This document shows, piece by piece, positions 34,612 through 46,203 of a DNA stretch of 64,000 bases. Both the position numbers and the translations under genes were made by a program. Position 1 is the stretch's first letter; each line of letters starts with the position of its first letter. This stretch comes from Luteolibacter sp. Y139 (GTDB lineage: Bacteria; Verrucomicrobiota; Verrucomicrobiia; Verrucomicrobiales; Akkermansiaceae): the NCBI RefSeq assembly GCF_038066715.1, contig NZ_JBBUKT010000001.1, forward strand, positions 62,001 through 126,000. The letters run 5' to 3'. The notes under the pieces are model-generated. The model was not told where the DNA came from and made no database searches. It saw only the letters and a list, made by a program, of their open reading frames with translations.

Positions 34612-36708
34612 CTACTCTGGCAACGAGAAGGCCACATAAGCATCACCGCTTTTCGTCCCCATCTTCCCACCACCACAGGCGACCACCACGTACTGCCGCC
34701 CTCCCACCGAGTAGGTCGCAGGTGTCGCGTAGCCACCGGCTGGCAGCTTGGCTTTCCAAAGCTCTTGTCCGGTGCGGCGGTCGAACGCCCGGATGTGCTC
34801 GTCCCTGCTGGCAGCGATGAATACCAAGCCGCCGGCAGTGATGACCGGTCCGCCATAGTTCTCAGTGCCGGTCTTGGGAATGCCTTTGGCGGTCAGTTCG
34901 GGATACTCACCGAGTGGAACCGACCACTTGTAGTCGCCGGTATTCAAGTCAATGGCATTGAGCGTGCCCCACGGCGGTTTGACCGCGGGATAGCCCTGCG
35001 GGTCCAGGAAGCGATTGTAGCCGGTAGTCGTGTAAGGCGAAACGGCGGGGCTCCCATCGCCTCCCGGCTCGGTCTTGCGCGCAGGGTCGTTCACCTCCTC
35101 GCCAAAGAGGAAATCCGCGAGCTGCTGGCGCTGCGCTTCACTCAGGAAGGCGAAGGCCGGCATCACCTTCCGACCGGTCTGAAGAAGGGAAACCACGTCC
35201 GGCTTCTTCAGCCGCTGGGACACGTCTGTTAGATTCGGGACGTTCTGGGCAGGGTTGCCCTTGCGATCCACACCGTGGCAGGCGGCGCAGAGCTGGGTGT
35301 AGAATGTTTCGCCAGTGGTCGCGGCCGCATTTCCTTTCGCAGGCACCATGGTGAGAATCCACGGCATCTCGTTGGCATTGACGTAGAGAACACCATCGGG
35401 ATCAGCCGCCGCTCCACCCCACTCCGCCCCGCCGTCGAAGCCGGGAAAGATGATCGTCCCCTGCTCGCTCGGCGGCGTGAAGGGAGCATGCGGCTTCAGC
35501 TTCTCGAAACGTTCCAAGACGACGTGATGCGCCTCCGGCGAAACATCGGTAACGAGGTCCTTGCTGAAAACTTGCCGTGCAAACGGTGCCGGCTTCGAAG
35601 GAAGCGGCTGCGTCGGCCATGCCGACTCCCCCGCAAGATCGGAAGGCAGCACCGGCTTTTCCTCGATCGGAAACAGCGGCTCACCCGTCACTCGATCGAA
35701 GACAAAAACATGCCCCGACTTCGTGACCTGCGCCACCGCATCGATGCGCCGGCCATCTCGCGTGATCGTGAGCAAATTCGGCGGCGCGGGCAGATCGCGA
35801 TCCCACAGGTCGTGATGGACGAACTGGAAATGCCAGACGCGCTTGCCGGTATTGGCATCGAGCGCGAGCAGGCAATTCGCGTAAAGATTCTGACCAATGC
35901 GATCCCCTCCCCAGAAATCGAAGGCCGCAGAACCGGTCGGACAAAAAACCAGCCCGCGCGCTTCATCCACGGCGAAGCCGGTCCAGACATTCGCTCCGCC
36001 CAGCCGGCGGGAGGCATCGGGCGGCCACGTCTCACTACCCGGCTCGCCGGGCTGCGGGATCGTGTCGAACCTCCAGACCAATTCACCGGTGCGGACATTG
36101 TAGGCACGGATCGGTCCCGGCGCGGCAGGCCCTGGCCCCTCCCCGAGCCGCATGCCCATGATCAGGAGATCGCGATAAATCACCCCCGGAGTATTCGCGG
36201 TGAGGTAGAGGTTCCCCGCCTCGCGCCCCAGACCCTCCTTCAGATCGACGCTGCCGCCCTTTCCGAAAGAGGAGATCCGCTTTCCGCTGCGCAGGTCGAT
36301 CGCATGCAGGTAGCGGTCATTCGCATAGAGGATCCGAGCATCATCACCCGTGCCCCACTGAACAACACCGCGATTCACCCCACTCTTCGCCAATCCTTCC
36401 TTCGCCGGATCGAACCGCCACTTTTCCATCCCGCTCGCAGCATCGAGGGCGACCAGTTGGAAATCAGGCGAGGTGCCGTAGAGCACGCCGTCAATCACCA
36501 GCGGGTTGCATTGGATCTGCGAGCGGTTCTCTGCATCAGCTCCGCCGGCGTGATAGGTCCAGGCAGGCTGAAGCTTCGAAACATTCTCCGGCGTGATCTG
36601 GGCGAGCGCGGAATAGTGGCTGCTCGTCTTGTCCCCCAGATAGGCAGGCCAATCGGTGTCGGCGCCCTTTGCGGCAGCCAGCATGAGAAGAAGAGCGAAT
36701 GACTTCAT
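34612..36708 (-). CDS. PQQ-dependent dehydrogenase with an inserted cytochrome c domain
   Basis: Protein of 698 residues: signal peptide MKSFALLLMLAAAKGA, then a quinoprotein beta-propeller (DWPAYLGDKTSSHYSAL; ITPENVSKLQPAWTYHAGG; repeated W-x-F blade motifs such as GMEKWRF and GELVWRF). Near residue 470 a heme c motif LCAACHG (CxxCH) lies within an inserted domain ending around residue 530, after which propeller blades resume (LNTGDYKWSVPLG; TGQELWKAKLP). It should oxidise an alcohol, aldehyde or sugar in the periplasm and pass electrons through its own heme. The substrate is unknown. Tail-to-tail with the sigma fusion, divergent from the beta-helix gene. Confidence 0.87.
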   Translation of the reverse strand: MKSFALLLMLAAAKGADTDWPAYLGDKTSSHYSALAQITPENVSKLQPAWTYHAGGADAENRSQIQCNPLVIDGVLYGTSPDFQLVALDAASGMEKWRFDPAKEGLAKSGVNRGVVQWGTGDDARILYANDRYLHAIDLRSGKRISSFGKGGSVDLKEGLGREAGNLYLTANTPGVIYRDLLIMGMRLGEGPGPAAPGPIRAYNVRTGELVWRFDTIPQPGEPGSETWPPDASRRLGGANVWTGFAVDEARGLVFCPTGSAAFDFWGGDRIGQNLYANCLLALDANTGKRVWHFQFVHHDLWDRDLPAPPNLLTITRDGRRIDAVAQVTKSGHVFVFDRVTGEPLFPIEEKPVLPSDLAGESAWPTQPLPSKPAPFARQVFSKDLVTDVSPEAHHVVLERFEKLKPHAPFTPPSEQGTIIFPGFDGGAEWGGAAADPDGVLYVNANEMPWILTMVPAKGNAAATTGETFYTQLCAACHGVDRKGNPAQNVPNLTDVSQRLKKPDVVSLLQTGRKVMPAFAFLSEAQRQQLADFLFGEEVNDPARKTEPGGDGSPAVSPYTTTGYNRFLDPQGYPAVKPPWGTLNAIDLNTGDYKWSVPLGEYPELTAKGIPKTGTENYGGPVITAGGLVFIAASRDEHIRAFDRRTGQELWKAKLPAGGYATPATYSVGGRQYVVVACGGGKMGTKSGDAYVAFSLPE

Positions 36709-36770
36709 GAAAAGCGGGGTGCTCCGATTACGTGAGCGACTCCCTGATTTCTCTGATGAAATCGCAGCCG

Positions 36771-36814
36771 GACAATCATTGTCGCGTTCCTCCGCCTCCT
36801 CAGACAAAAATGTC
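36771..36814. promoter_or_regulatory. paired GACA/TGTC inverted repeats in a divergent promoter region
   Basis: GACAAT-C-ATTGTC at 36771-36783 and GACA-AAAA-TGTC at 36803-36814 share GACA...TGTC arms and lie between two divergent starts (36708 and 36885). The region around 36,805-36,860 is AT-rich, unlike the genome average, so it may contain the promoters. The regulator is unknown. Confidence 0.4.
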
Positions 36815-36884
36815 CGCTTAAGTTGTTTTTGGTGAGAATTTTTCTGGTTTCAACCCAAGACTCGCACTTTTCCTGATCCCATTC

Positions 36885-39278
36885 ATGCGACGCCGCTTCG
36901 TGATCGCCATCGCCAGCTTGCACGCTCTGACAGTCCCTGTTCTCGCCGCGGACCTGTACGTTTCGCCGCTGGGCAATGACCGCCAGCCGGGAACGACAGA
37001 GGGTCCGTTGGTGTCCTTGACCGCAGCTCGCGATGCTGCACGCCGCATCGTCGGCAAGGAAGCCGTCACCATCCACGTGGCGGATGGTATTTACTACCTC
37101 CCCGAAGCCCTCGTCCTCACTGCCGCTGACTCGGGAACTCCGGCATTTCCGGTGACCTGGAAAGCGGAGCATGAAGGCAAAGCCGTCCTCAGCGGCGGCA
37201 GCAAGCTCGCCCTCCAGTGGCAGCCTTATCGCGATGGCATCTGGCAAGCGACCACACCCGCCGGATTGTCGATCGACCAGCTCTTCATCGACGGCACCCG
37301 CCAGCGCATGGCCCGCTATCCGAACTACGATCCGGCCAAGCCCACCGCCGCCTACCAAGGCTTCGCCGCCGATGCCATCTCGAAGGAACGCGCCGCACAC
37401 TGGGCGGATCCCGCCGGTGGCTACATCCACGCCATGCATGTGGCTCGATGGGGAGGCTATCACTACCGCATCACCGGCAAGAAAGCCGACGGCACGCTAC
37501 AGTATGAGGGAGGCTGGCAGAATAACCGGCAGATGGGCATGCACGCCCAACAGCGAATGGTGGAAAACATCTTCGAGGAGCTTGATGCACCCGGCGAGTG
37601 GTTCCACAACGCGAAGACCAACACCCTCTACTACTTCCCCGAGGCTGGGCGGAATCCCAGCGACGCCAACGTCGAGATCGTCCGGCTCAGCCATCTGGTA
37701 GACGTCCGCGGCACCGCCGCCGACCCAGTGCGCCACCTCACCTTCCAAGGTTTCGTCATCCGCCATGCCGCCCGCACTTTCATGGAGAACCGCGAGCCGC
37801 TGCTCCGCTCCGACTGGACCATCTATCGCGGTGGAGCGTTCACCCTGACCGGCACCGAGAACGTCGCTATCCTCGACTGCGAGTTCGATCAGCCAGGCGG
37901 CAACGCGATCTTCTTCAACCAATACCACCGCCGCGCCCTGGTGAAGGGCTGCCACATCCATGACACCGGGGCGAGTGGCGTCTGCTTCGTCGGGGATCCT
38001 GCGGCCGTTCGCGATCCGCTTTTTGAATACAGCCAGACCCAGGACCTCACGAAGATCGACACAACGCCGGGGCCCAAGACCGATAACTACCCCGCCGATT
38101 GCGCGGTCGAGGACTGCTTGATCCACGGCATCGGCCGCGTCGAACGCCAGCCCGCCGGCGTCCAGATCTCAATGTCATCCCGCATCTCGTTGCGCGACCT
38201 TTCGATCTACGACTGCGCCCGGGCCGGCATCAATATCGGCGACGGCTGCTGGGGAGGCCACCTCATCGAATATTGCGATGTTTTCGACACCGTCCTCGAA
38301 ACCCACGACCACGGCTCCTTCAACTCCTGGGGCCGCGACCGCTACTGGACCTCGAACCACCGCGGCATCTCCCAGCCACAGGTCGAGAAGAACCCGAAGC
38401 TCCCTTACCTCGATGCCGTCGAAACCACCGTCATCCGCGACTCGCGCTGGCGCTGCGACCACGGCTGGGACATCGACCTCGATGACGGGTCCTCGAACTA
38501 CGAGATCTATCGTAATTTGCTCCTCGCCGGCGGCCTCAAGTTCCGCGAGGGCTACGGCCGGAAGGCGCACGACAACGTCATCGTCAACAACGGCCTCCAC
38601 CCTCACGTCTGGTTCACCCACAGCGGCGACTCCGTCACGGGAAACGTGCTGATGAAACCCCACGCCGAAATCGGCATGCCGGAAGGCTGGGCCGCCGCAT
38701 TCAACAGGAACTTCTTCACCTTCCCAGCCCTCCTCGGCGCCTCCCGAAAACAGGGAGGTGATGCGGACTCGATCGCCATCGCCCCGGACTTCGTCGATGC
38801 CGTGAAGGCAGACTTCCGCCTCAAGGAAAACTCTCCCGCACTCAAAGCCGGCTTCACGAACTTCCCGATGGACCAATTCGGCGTGAAGAAGCCGTCGCTC
38901 AAAACCATCGCCAAAACACCGGCGATCCCTGCGCTCAAGTCCGCGGGCGAAACGCCAGCTTCTGGTGAAACCATCCCCCAATATTGGCTCGGAGCCCTTC
39001 TCCACTCTCTGGCAGGCGAGGAATTTTCTGCCTTCGGAACGGCTCGCGAGGATGGCGGCGTGCAGTTGGCCCAAGTTCCACAAAATTCACCTGCCGCGAA
39101 AGCCGGCCTCCAAGAGAACGACCTCATCCAAGGAGTGAACGGAAGGAAGGTCACCAAAGCCGCCGATCTTTTCGCCGCCCTGAACGGAACCGGCGACCAA
39201 GCACCAAAGATATTCCTGATCCGGAACCAGAAGCCAGTGACGCTCACGATTTCCAGAGTGACACCCCAGTCGCCATGA
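36885..39278 (+). CDS. exported right-handed beta-helix protein with C-terminal PDZ domain
   Basis: Protein of 797 residues. Signal peptide to ~21 (VLAA), then ADLYVSPLGNDRQPGT, a start common in polysaccharide-acting parallel beta-helix proteins. Repeated turns run through ~250-620 (e.g. LTFQGFVIRHAARTF; ENVAILDCEFDQPGGNAIFF; ALVKGCHIHDTGASGV). A PDZ-like domain ends it (~700-797: VQLAQVPQNSPAAKAGLQENDLIQ). The beta-helix suggests a lyase or glycosidase acting on polysaccharide, though no catalytic residues can be assigned. PDZ fusions here may tether or scaffold. It is next to a PQQ dehydrogenase, perhaps part of sugar use. Confidence 0.78.
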   Translation: MRRRFVIAIASLHALTVPVLAADLYVSPLGNDRQPGTTEGPLVSLTAARDAARRIVGKEAVTIHVADGIYYLPEALVLTAADSGTPAFPVTWKAEHEGKAVLSGGSKLALQWQPYRDGIWQATTPAGLSIDQLFIDGTRQRMARYPNYDPAKPTAAYQGFAADAISKERAAHWADPAGGYIHAMHVARWGGYHYRITGKKADGTLQYEGGWQNNRQMGMHAQQRMVENIFEELDAPGEWFHNAKTNTLYYFPEAGRNPSDANVEIVRLSHLVDVRGTAADPVRHLTFQGFVIRHAARTFMENREPLLRSDWTIYRGGAFTLTGTENVAILDCEFDQPGGNAIFFNQYHRRALVKGCHIHDTGASGVCFVGDPAAVRDPLFEYSQTQDLTKIDTTPGPKTDNYPADCAVEDCLIHGIGRVERQPAGVQISMSSRISLRDLSIYDCARAGINIGDGCWGGHLIEYCDVFDTVLETHDHGSFNSWGRDRYWTSNHRGISQPQVEKNPKLPYLDAVETTVIRDSRWRCDHGWDIDLDDGSSNYEIYRNLLLAGGLKFREGYGRKAHDNVIVNNGLHPHVWFTHSGDSVTGNVLMKPHAEIGMPEGWAAAFNRNFFTFPALLGASRKQGGDADSIAIAPDFVDAVKADFRLKENSPALKAGFTNFPMDQFGVKKPSLKTIAKTPAIPALKSAGETPASGETIPQYWLGALLHSLAGEEFSAFGTAREDGGVQLAQVPQNSPAAKAGLQENDLIQGVNGRKVTKAADLFAALNGTGDQAPKIFLIRNQKPVTLTISRVTPQSP

Positions 39279-39318
39279 ATCGCGCCGTCTAAAAGCAGGC
39301 TGCACGATGACCCCTAGG

Positions 39319-39338
39319 CGAGGTGAGCACCTCGTTTT
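39319..39338 (+). terminator. intrinsic terminator after the beta-helix gene
   Basis: CGAGGTG-AG-CACCTCG, a 7-base stem with a 2-base loop, followed by TTTTCATT, 40 bases after the stop at 39278. The loop is short, so the outer pairs may be fewer in practice. Confidence 0.6.
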
Positions 39339-39768
39339 CATTGGGCACCCCGGCTCCCATGAACCGGCGAAATGCCCCCGCGGAATTGTCACATGCGGGG
39401 AATTGTGAGGGGTGCGGAGGTACACAGGATGCTCCCCGGAAAGCGGAGCCGCCCTGGATTCCATCCGGCAAAACCGGACAGAATCACCCGGCGATCTCCG
39501 TAATTCCAATCTCCCCTCCAGGGTGGCCTACGCCCCGCCCGACCGAATAGGCGGGCGGGGCGGGGGCGGCCCGACTTCTTGGGCGCGGCTCGATTTTTTT
39601 TGTCGAAAGCCGCCGGTTTCATTCGCAAATGGCCGAATTCGGAGCTGCCCTCCCTCCAAAGAGGGATCGCTCCGAACCATTTCGACCTCGATTTTCCCCT
39701 TCTGACGGAGTAGGGTTCCTACCACATTCGTGGTAGTTTGAGGCTTGACGTCGCAATTTCATGCACCA
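39339..39768 (+). promoter_or_regulatory. long upstream region of the pre-pilin-type gene, with palindrome and -35-like box
   Basis: No gene is evident here. The right end has a palindrome CTACCAC-ATTC-GTGGTAG (39719-39736) directly before TTGACG (39745-39750), a good -35-like hexamer; the -10 position (about 39768-39773, AATGTT) is only a partial match. A GC-rich run with GGGGCGG repeats lies at ~39534-39580. The palindrome is a candidate operator for the gene at 39769. Confidence 0.5.
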
Positions 39769-42700
39769 ATGTTTGGCATTGTGAATACAGGAAACCCAAA
39801 AACCCTGAAACCCAGCTTTTTCACTTGGGATTTCGCACGAACTAAACCGCGTCGGAAGTTACGACGTAATGACGATGTGCCCGTAAAACCCCACTTCCGT
39901 ATTACAACTCGCCGGAAAAAACCGGCCCGAGGCTTCGCGCTCGTGGTTTCGCTGTCCCTGATGGTCCTCATCACGGTGTTGGCGACAGGCCTGCTCGGCT
40001 TGGCTTCGATTGAATTGCGCAAGAGTTCCTCCACGGACGCCCGTGCCGCGGCGTCTGCCAATGCGCGCCTCGGCTTGATGCTTGCGCTCGGCCAGCTGCA
40101 AAAGACCCTCGGCGATGACCGCCGGGTGACGGCGGACTCGTCGATTCTGAGCAGCACCGTCCCTCAGCCTAACTTGGTAGGGGCATGGCAATCCTCCTCT
40201 ACGGGCCTTCTCTCCAATCCCTCAGGATCGGTAGGCGCCCAGGCCTACGACAAGCCCAGCAAATTCAAGGGCTGGCTCGTCGCGGATCCAGAGCCCAAGC
40301 GCACGCTCGACCAGAAGATGGCGGAGTCGGCCCCCGAGGCCAACGGGGTGAAAATCTTCAGGGCGGACTCGGATGGATTTGAAATCGAAGTTCCACGCGT
40401 TCCCACGACCGATGGAGCCTATTCGTGGGCGGTCTCCCAAGAGGGCACGCGCGCCAAGATCAATGTCGGCGGTCCCGAGAACAGCAAGCGGAACCCGAAC
40501 GACGACATCATCGCGCAAGCTCGCCCGAATCTCGCCCTTTCTCATAATTACAAGCAGCCGGAAGGCGATTGGGATTCACGCACCGGACGCGTTCTTTCCG
40601 TATCCCAATCGAAGCTGGATGAGACCCTTGCCGGCACCGATCTCTCGGGCACTGCTTCCCACGACTACACCGCCCACTCGATGGGCCTGATCACCAATGC
40701 CGTGAGAGGAGGCCTGAAGGTCGATCTCAATCTCGGCTTCGAAATGTCCGACACGGACTTCGCCAAGGACACTTTCTCTGCCGGCTATCCGAACCCCTTC
40801 CGCGCCGCAGCCGCCGAATTCACCGGCGTCCAGAGCAGCTACCGCGGCCAGCGCCCTCTCTTCAAGCCCCTCTATAGCAGTGCCACACACACCGCGAGAT
40901 TGGATAATTTCGACGCCGCCAAGGTACTGTTCGACTATCCGGGTTCAGGCGTTCCCACGTTCGATCTGCTCCGGAAGTTCTACCGGATCCCCTACCATCT
41001 TTACACCACGTCGGGAGACGGGCTCACCGTCTTCGAGCGCCCGTTTGATCACATCGCCTTCGCCAAGACCGCCACAGTCCCGAGCGGCTTGTTCCGCACT
41101 CCGTGGAATACGCCGAATGCCACCACCACCCAAGGAAGCATCCGCCCGGTCGTGGACCGCGTCATGTTCCTGCTCAGCACCGGCCTGACCGCAGCTTCCG
41201 AGCCGTGCGTGGTGATCACTCCGGTGGTCACGCTTTGGAATCCCTACAACGTCGCACTCGAGATCGAGGGTGCCGTCGCCTACCCATGGCTGGACGTTCC
41301 TTTTGCCTTCGCTTACCGCCTTTACAACCCCGACGGGACCGAAGCCAAAAAGTACGAAATCGGCGCATCCACCCTTCTCGGCCGGCAACTCAAGTCGGTG
41401 GGTCACGGACGCAGCGTCGATCCCTACCTCTATGCCGCGATCACTTCGAATGGCTCGAGGATTTCCGGGACCCCCGCGCCGATCCGGTTCCAGCCGGGTG
41501 AAGTCCGGGTTTTCACGCCGGCGAGTTCCGCACGCCAGACCTTCACTCCCGTCGATTACTCAAGCCCTTCGGCCCAGGTCAGCATCACGGGAATTACCAC
41601 CTATCTCCGCCCGGTCGCGAGCTTGAGTGATTTCTCTACCAAGGGCGGCCTGGAAGTGAAGCTCACGACCGAGAAAATGGCTGCCACACAAACGGCGGAC
41701 ATGACCTTCACCATCGTGACCGGTGAAGACTACCCCTGCTTCATTTCGGTGGAGGATGCCACCCGGGCCAAGGGGACTACCGCCACCACCGGCACCCGTG
41801 GCCAGGCCATCATGGATGTGCTCCAGCGCTACTACGGCCAGTCTGGCGAGTTCGGCCAGACTAGCGCTGGCCGGAGCAGCGGCTTCAAGAGCACCAAGCA
41901 AAGCTATGCCGTGCTGCAAAAGGAGCCTGCACCTTTCGCCGCTCTGGAATTCTATCACCGCTACGCCAAGACCGGCCAGGACCAGTCCGCCGACTTGGTC
42001 TACACCGGGAATCCCCGCCAGCCGTGGATGTCGTCCTACATGACCAATGCGACCTTCCCGAGCGGCCCGCAGTACAAGCTGCGCGTCCGCGGCCCGCTCA
42101 CCACCTTCGGCAATTTGCTTGAAGTGGAAAATGGCTCCGGCGGGCGCCGGGCTTTCTATGGGCCTTCCAACACGGCCAAGGATGGCAAGTCGAAGCTGCC
42201 CTTCTTCGAAATCCCACGCGCTCCGATGCTCTCGCTCGCGGAATTTCAGAATGCTGACCTCACCTTCACCCCCTTCGGACCGGCCAACCAGTTCGCAAAC
42301 AGCTGGGCCAGCGCCTACATTGCGCGGAATAAAGTCGGGATTGCAAACACAGCGGGGGCAGACCCCAAACCAACGATCTATGACACCGCATTCCTGGCCA
42401 ATGAGGCCTTATGGGACGGCTTCTTCTTCAGCGGCGCCGCACCTGTCATCGAGCCCACCTCTGGCAGCGGCAGCGCCAACGTCTGGACCAAGCCCAATGC
42501 GCCCCGCCGCCAGCTGTCGGATGTCCTGGAGAAGTTCGTCAACGATCCCCAGCAGAATCCCTTGCGCAATCCTCGCATGCGTCTCGTGAAGGGCGACCGT
42601 ACCGAGACCGACCTGATCCGGGATCTCGAGCAACCCGAAGGCTGCATGAAGATCGCCGCCCACCTCATGGTGGACGGGGCTTTCAACATCAACTCGACGA

Positions 42701-43404
42701 GCGTTGAGGCGTGGACCGCACTCCTCTCCGGACTTCGCGGCAGCAAATTTGCCGTGGATTCTGGCAGCGCGCCGGCGTCCTCATCCAATCCCTTCCCTCG
42801 CTTCCACTACCCGAGCGGTGCCGAGAATGATGACTGGAATGGCTTCAAGACCCTGACCGATGCTCAGATCAAGACCCTCGCCCAGAACATCGTCCATGAG
42901 GTGGAAGTCCGCGGACCGTTCCTTTCGCTGGCCGAATTCGTGAACCGCCGCGTCTCTACCGATCCATCAGGCCTCAAGGGTGCCATCCAGACGGCGATCG
43001 ACAATACCACGATCAACCAGGCAGCAGGATACGACACCATTGGAGCTACAGCCCTCGCCCTTTATCCCATCACGTCCAAGAGCAATATCAGCCCGCTCAA
43101 AACCGGCGTCGGCATCCCCGGCTACCTGACCCAGGCGGATGTGCTCCAGTCGCTGGCTCCCGTCATCACCCCTCGCTCGGATACCTTCACGATTCGTGGC
43201 TATGGTGAGGCCCACGATTCCGCGGGGAAAATCATCGCCACCGCCACCTGCGAAGCCGTCGTCCAGCGCTATGCTGATTTCGTCGACACCAAAGACGATG
43301 CCTATACCCCTGTGGCGAATCTCAACCCCGTCAATGCGAAGTTCGGCAGGCGCTTCAAGGTCGTTTCTTTCCGCTATCTTTCGGTGGAGGAAATGCGAAG
43401 CTGA
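39769..43404 (+). CDS. large pre-pilin-type protein (Verru_Chthon cassette protein A-like)
   Basis: Protein of ~1211 residues. A basic stretch RRKKPARG precedes a class-III-like prepilin helix FALVVSLSLMVLITVLATGLLGLA, then IELRKSSSTDARAAASANARLGLMLALGQLQ. The bulk is a giant beta-rich extracellular part, ending with FTIRGYGEAHDSAGKII. Size, N-terminal pattern and the FTIRGYG end fit the Verru_Chthon cassette A family, whose partners B, C and D are small pseudopilins; none of them is adjacent. The start is uncertain: ATG 39769 leaves a 50-residue leader, while GTG 39877 (VPVKPHFRITT) would leave a shorter one. Function of the family is not established. Confidence 0.68.
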   Translation: MFGIVNTGNPKTLKPSFFTWDFARTKPRRKLRRNDDVPVKPHFRITTRRKKPARGFALVVSLSLMVLITVLATGLLGLASIELRKSSSTDARAAASANARLGLMLALGQLQKTLGDDRRVTADSSILSSTVPQPNLVGAWQSSSTGLLSNPSGSVGAQAYDKPSKFKGWLVADPEPKRTLDQKMAESAPEANGVKIFRADSDGFEIEVPRVPTTDGAYSWAVSQEGTRAKINVGGPENSKRNPNDDIIAQARPNLALSHNYKQPEGDWDSRTGRVLSVSQSKLDETLAGTDLSGTASHDYTAHSMGLITNAVRGGLKVDLNLGFEMSDTDFAKDTFSAGYPNPFRAAAAEFTGVQSSYRGQRPLFKPLYSSATHTARLDNFDAAKVLFDYPGSGVPTFDLLRKFYRIPYHLYTTSGDGLTVFERPFDHIAFAKTATVPSGLFRTPWNTPNATTTQGSIRPVVDRVMFLLSTGLTAASEPCVVITPVVTLWNPYNVALEIEGAVAYPWLDVPFAFAYRLYNPDGTEAKKYEIGASTLLGRQLKSVGHGRSVDPYLYAAITSNGSRISGTPAPIRFQPGEVRVFTPASSARQTFTPVDYSSPSAQVSITGITTYLRPVASLSDFSTKGGLEVKLTTEKMAATQTADMTFTIVTGEDYPCFISVEDATRAKGTTATTGTRGQAIMDVLQRYYGQSGEFGQTSAGRSSGFKSTKQSYAVLQKEPAPFAALEFYHRYAKTGQDQSADLVYTGNPRQPWMSSYMTNATFPSGPQYKLRVRGPLTTFGNLLEVENGSGGRRAFYGPSNTAKDGKSKLPFFEIPRAPMLSLAEFQNADLTFTPFGPANQFANSWASAYIARNKVGIANTAGADPKPTIYDTAFLANEALWDGFFFSGAAPVIEPTSGSGSANVWTKPNAPRRQLSDVLEKFVNDPQQNPLRNPRMRLVKGDRTETDLIRDLEQPEGCMKIAAHLMVDGAFNINSTSVEAWTALLSGLRGSKFAVDSGSAPASSSNPFPRFHYPSGAENDDWNGFKTLTDAQIKTLAQNIVHEVEVRGPFLSLAEFVNRRVSTDPSGLKGAIQTAIDNTTINQAAGYDTIGATALALYPITSKSNISPLKTGVGIPGYLTQADVLQSLAPVITPRSDTFTIRGYGEAHDSAGKIIATATCEAVVQRYADFVDTKDDAYTPVANLNPVNAKFGRRFKVVSFRYLSVEEMRS

Positions 43405-43458
43405 GCGGGCGCCGCATGAGGTATCACGCGCTGCATGCGGCACCACTTCACGAGTCCT

Positions 43459-44175
43459 ATGAAATTCCATCTGCCCTTGCTGGGATCCGTCTTCCTGTTC
43501 CTCAGCCAGTCCCTCCATGGTTTGCCTCTCCGGGTGCTGGCTTGGGATGAAACCATTGCCGCACGCAAGCTGGCGATTTCCAATGGCAAGGATGCGACAG
43601 AACTCAAGGACCTCCACCCTCTCAGCCGGTCTCCCAAGATCAATGTGACCGGCGGCGATACGCCCCCGATGCTGCAGGCGCTCGATAAGACGGACGCCAA
43701 GGGTGCGCCTGCCTCGGATCCCATCCGCATCCCGGCAAATGTGACACATCCACTCGCCTTGCTGATGCCGGACCCGAAGGCCGCCACCGGCATCCGCACC
43801 GTGGTTCTGGAAGACGATCCGGCGGGCTTCCAGTGGGGGACGATCCGGATGATCAATGCCACCGGCAAGGAACTCCTCTTCAAGGCCGAAACGAAAGTCA
43901 GCGTCTTGGCCGCCGGATGGACCCCTGTCGATATTTCACTTGGCGGCAAACGGCGCAACATGGAGGTCCTGCTTGCGCTGAAGGAACAGCCCAAGCAACC
44001 CCTCTTCTCTGCAATTTGGGAATACCGGGACGATCAACGCCAGCTGGTCTTCGTGATTCCGAACAAGGACGCCGGAGAGTCACCCGTGGATTTCAAGGTG
44101 ATCCTGGAAGACAAGGCCGACGAGGATGCCGCGAAGCAGAACGCCGCACAGCAAGGCGGCGCGAAGCCAAACTGA
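43459..44175 (+). CDS. exported protein of unknown function beside the pre-pilin-type gene
   Basis: Protein of 238 residues from the ATG at 43459: signal peptide MKFHLPLLGSVFLFLSQSLHG, then LPLRVLAWDETIAARKLAI and beta-strand-rich sequence (GIRTVVLEDDPAGFQWGTIRM; EVLLALKEQPKQPLFSAIWEY), ending in a charged low-complexity tail. It lies 54 bases after the giant protein, probably in the same transcript, and may be a partner or assembly factor. No family recognised. An in-frame ATG 24 bases upstream is an alternative start. Confidence 0.62.
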   Translation: MKFHLPLLGSVFLFLSQSLHGLPLRVLAWDETIAARKLAISNGKDATELKDLHPLSRSPKINVTGGDTPPMLQALDKTDAKGAPASDPIRIPANVTHPLALLMPDPKAATGIRTVVLEDDPAGFQWGTIRMINATGKELLFKAETKVSVLAAGWTPVDISLGGKRRNMEVLLALKEQPKQPLFSAIWEYRDDQRQLVFVIPNKDAGESPVDFKVILEDKADEDAAKQNAAQQGGAKPN

Positions 44176-44312
44176 CAGCTCCGCCGGACACCTCCGCGGG
44201 TTGATCATTTTCCGCGATCTCATGGCCGCATCTGGTCAATTCCTTGCGGATTCGACCCATTTCTGACGATTGGATTGAACCGGGCGGGGCGCAGGCGTTT
44301 GATACGCTCGCC

Positions 44313-46148
<1,836 letters not shown>

Positions 46149-46203
46149 CGGACGGGACCGCCTTGCAAGCCGCCGCCAATCGAGCCGGTGGCCGGGCCTT
46201 GTC

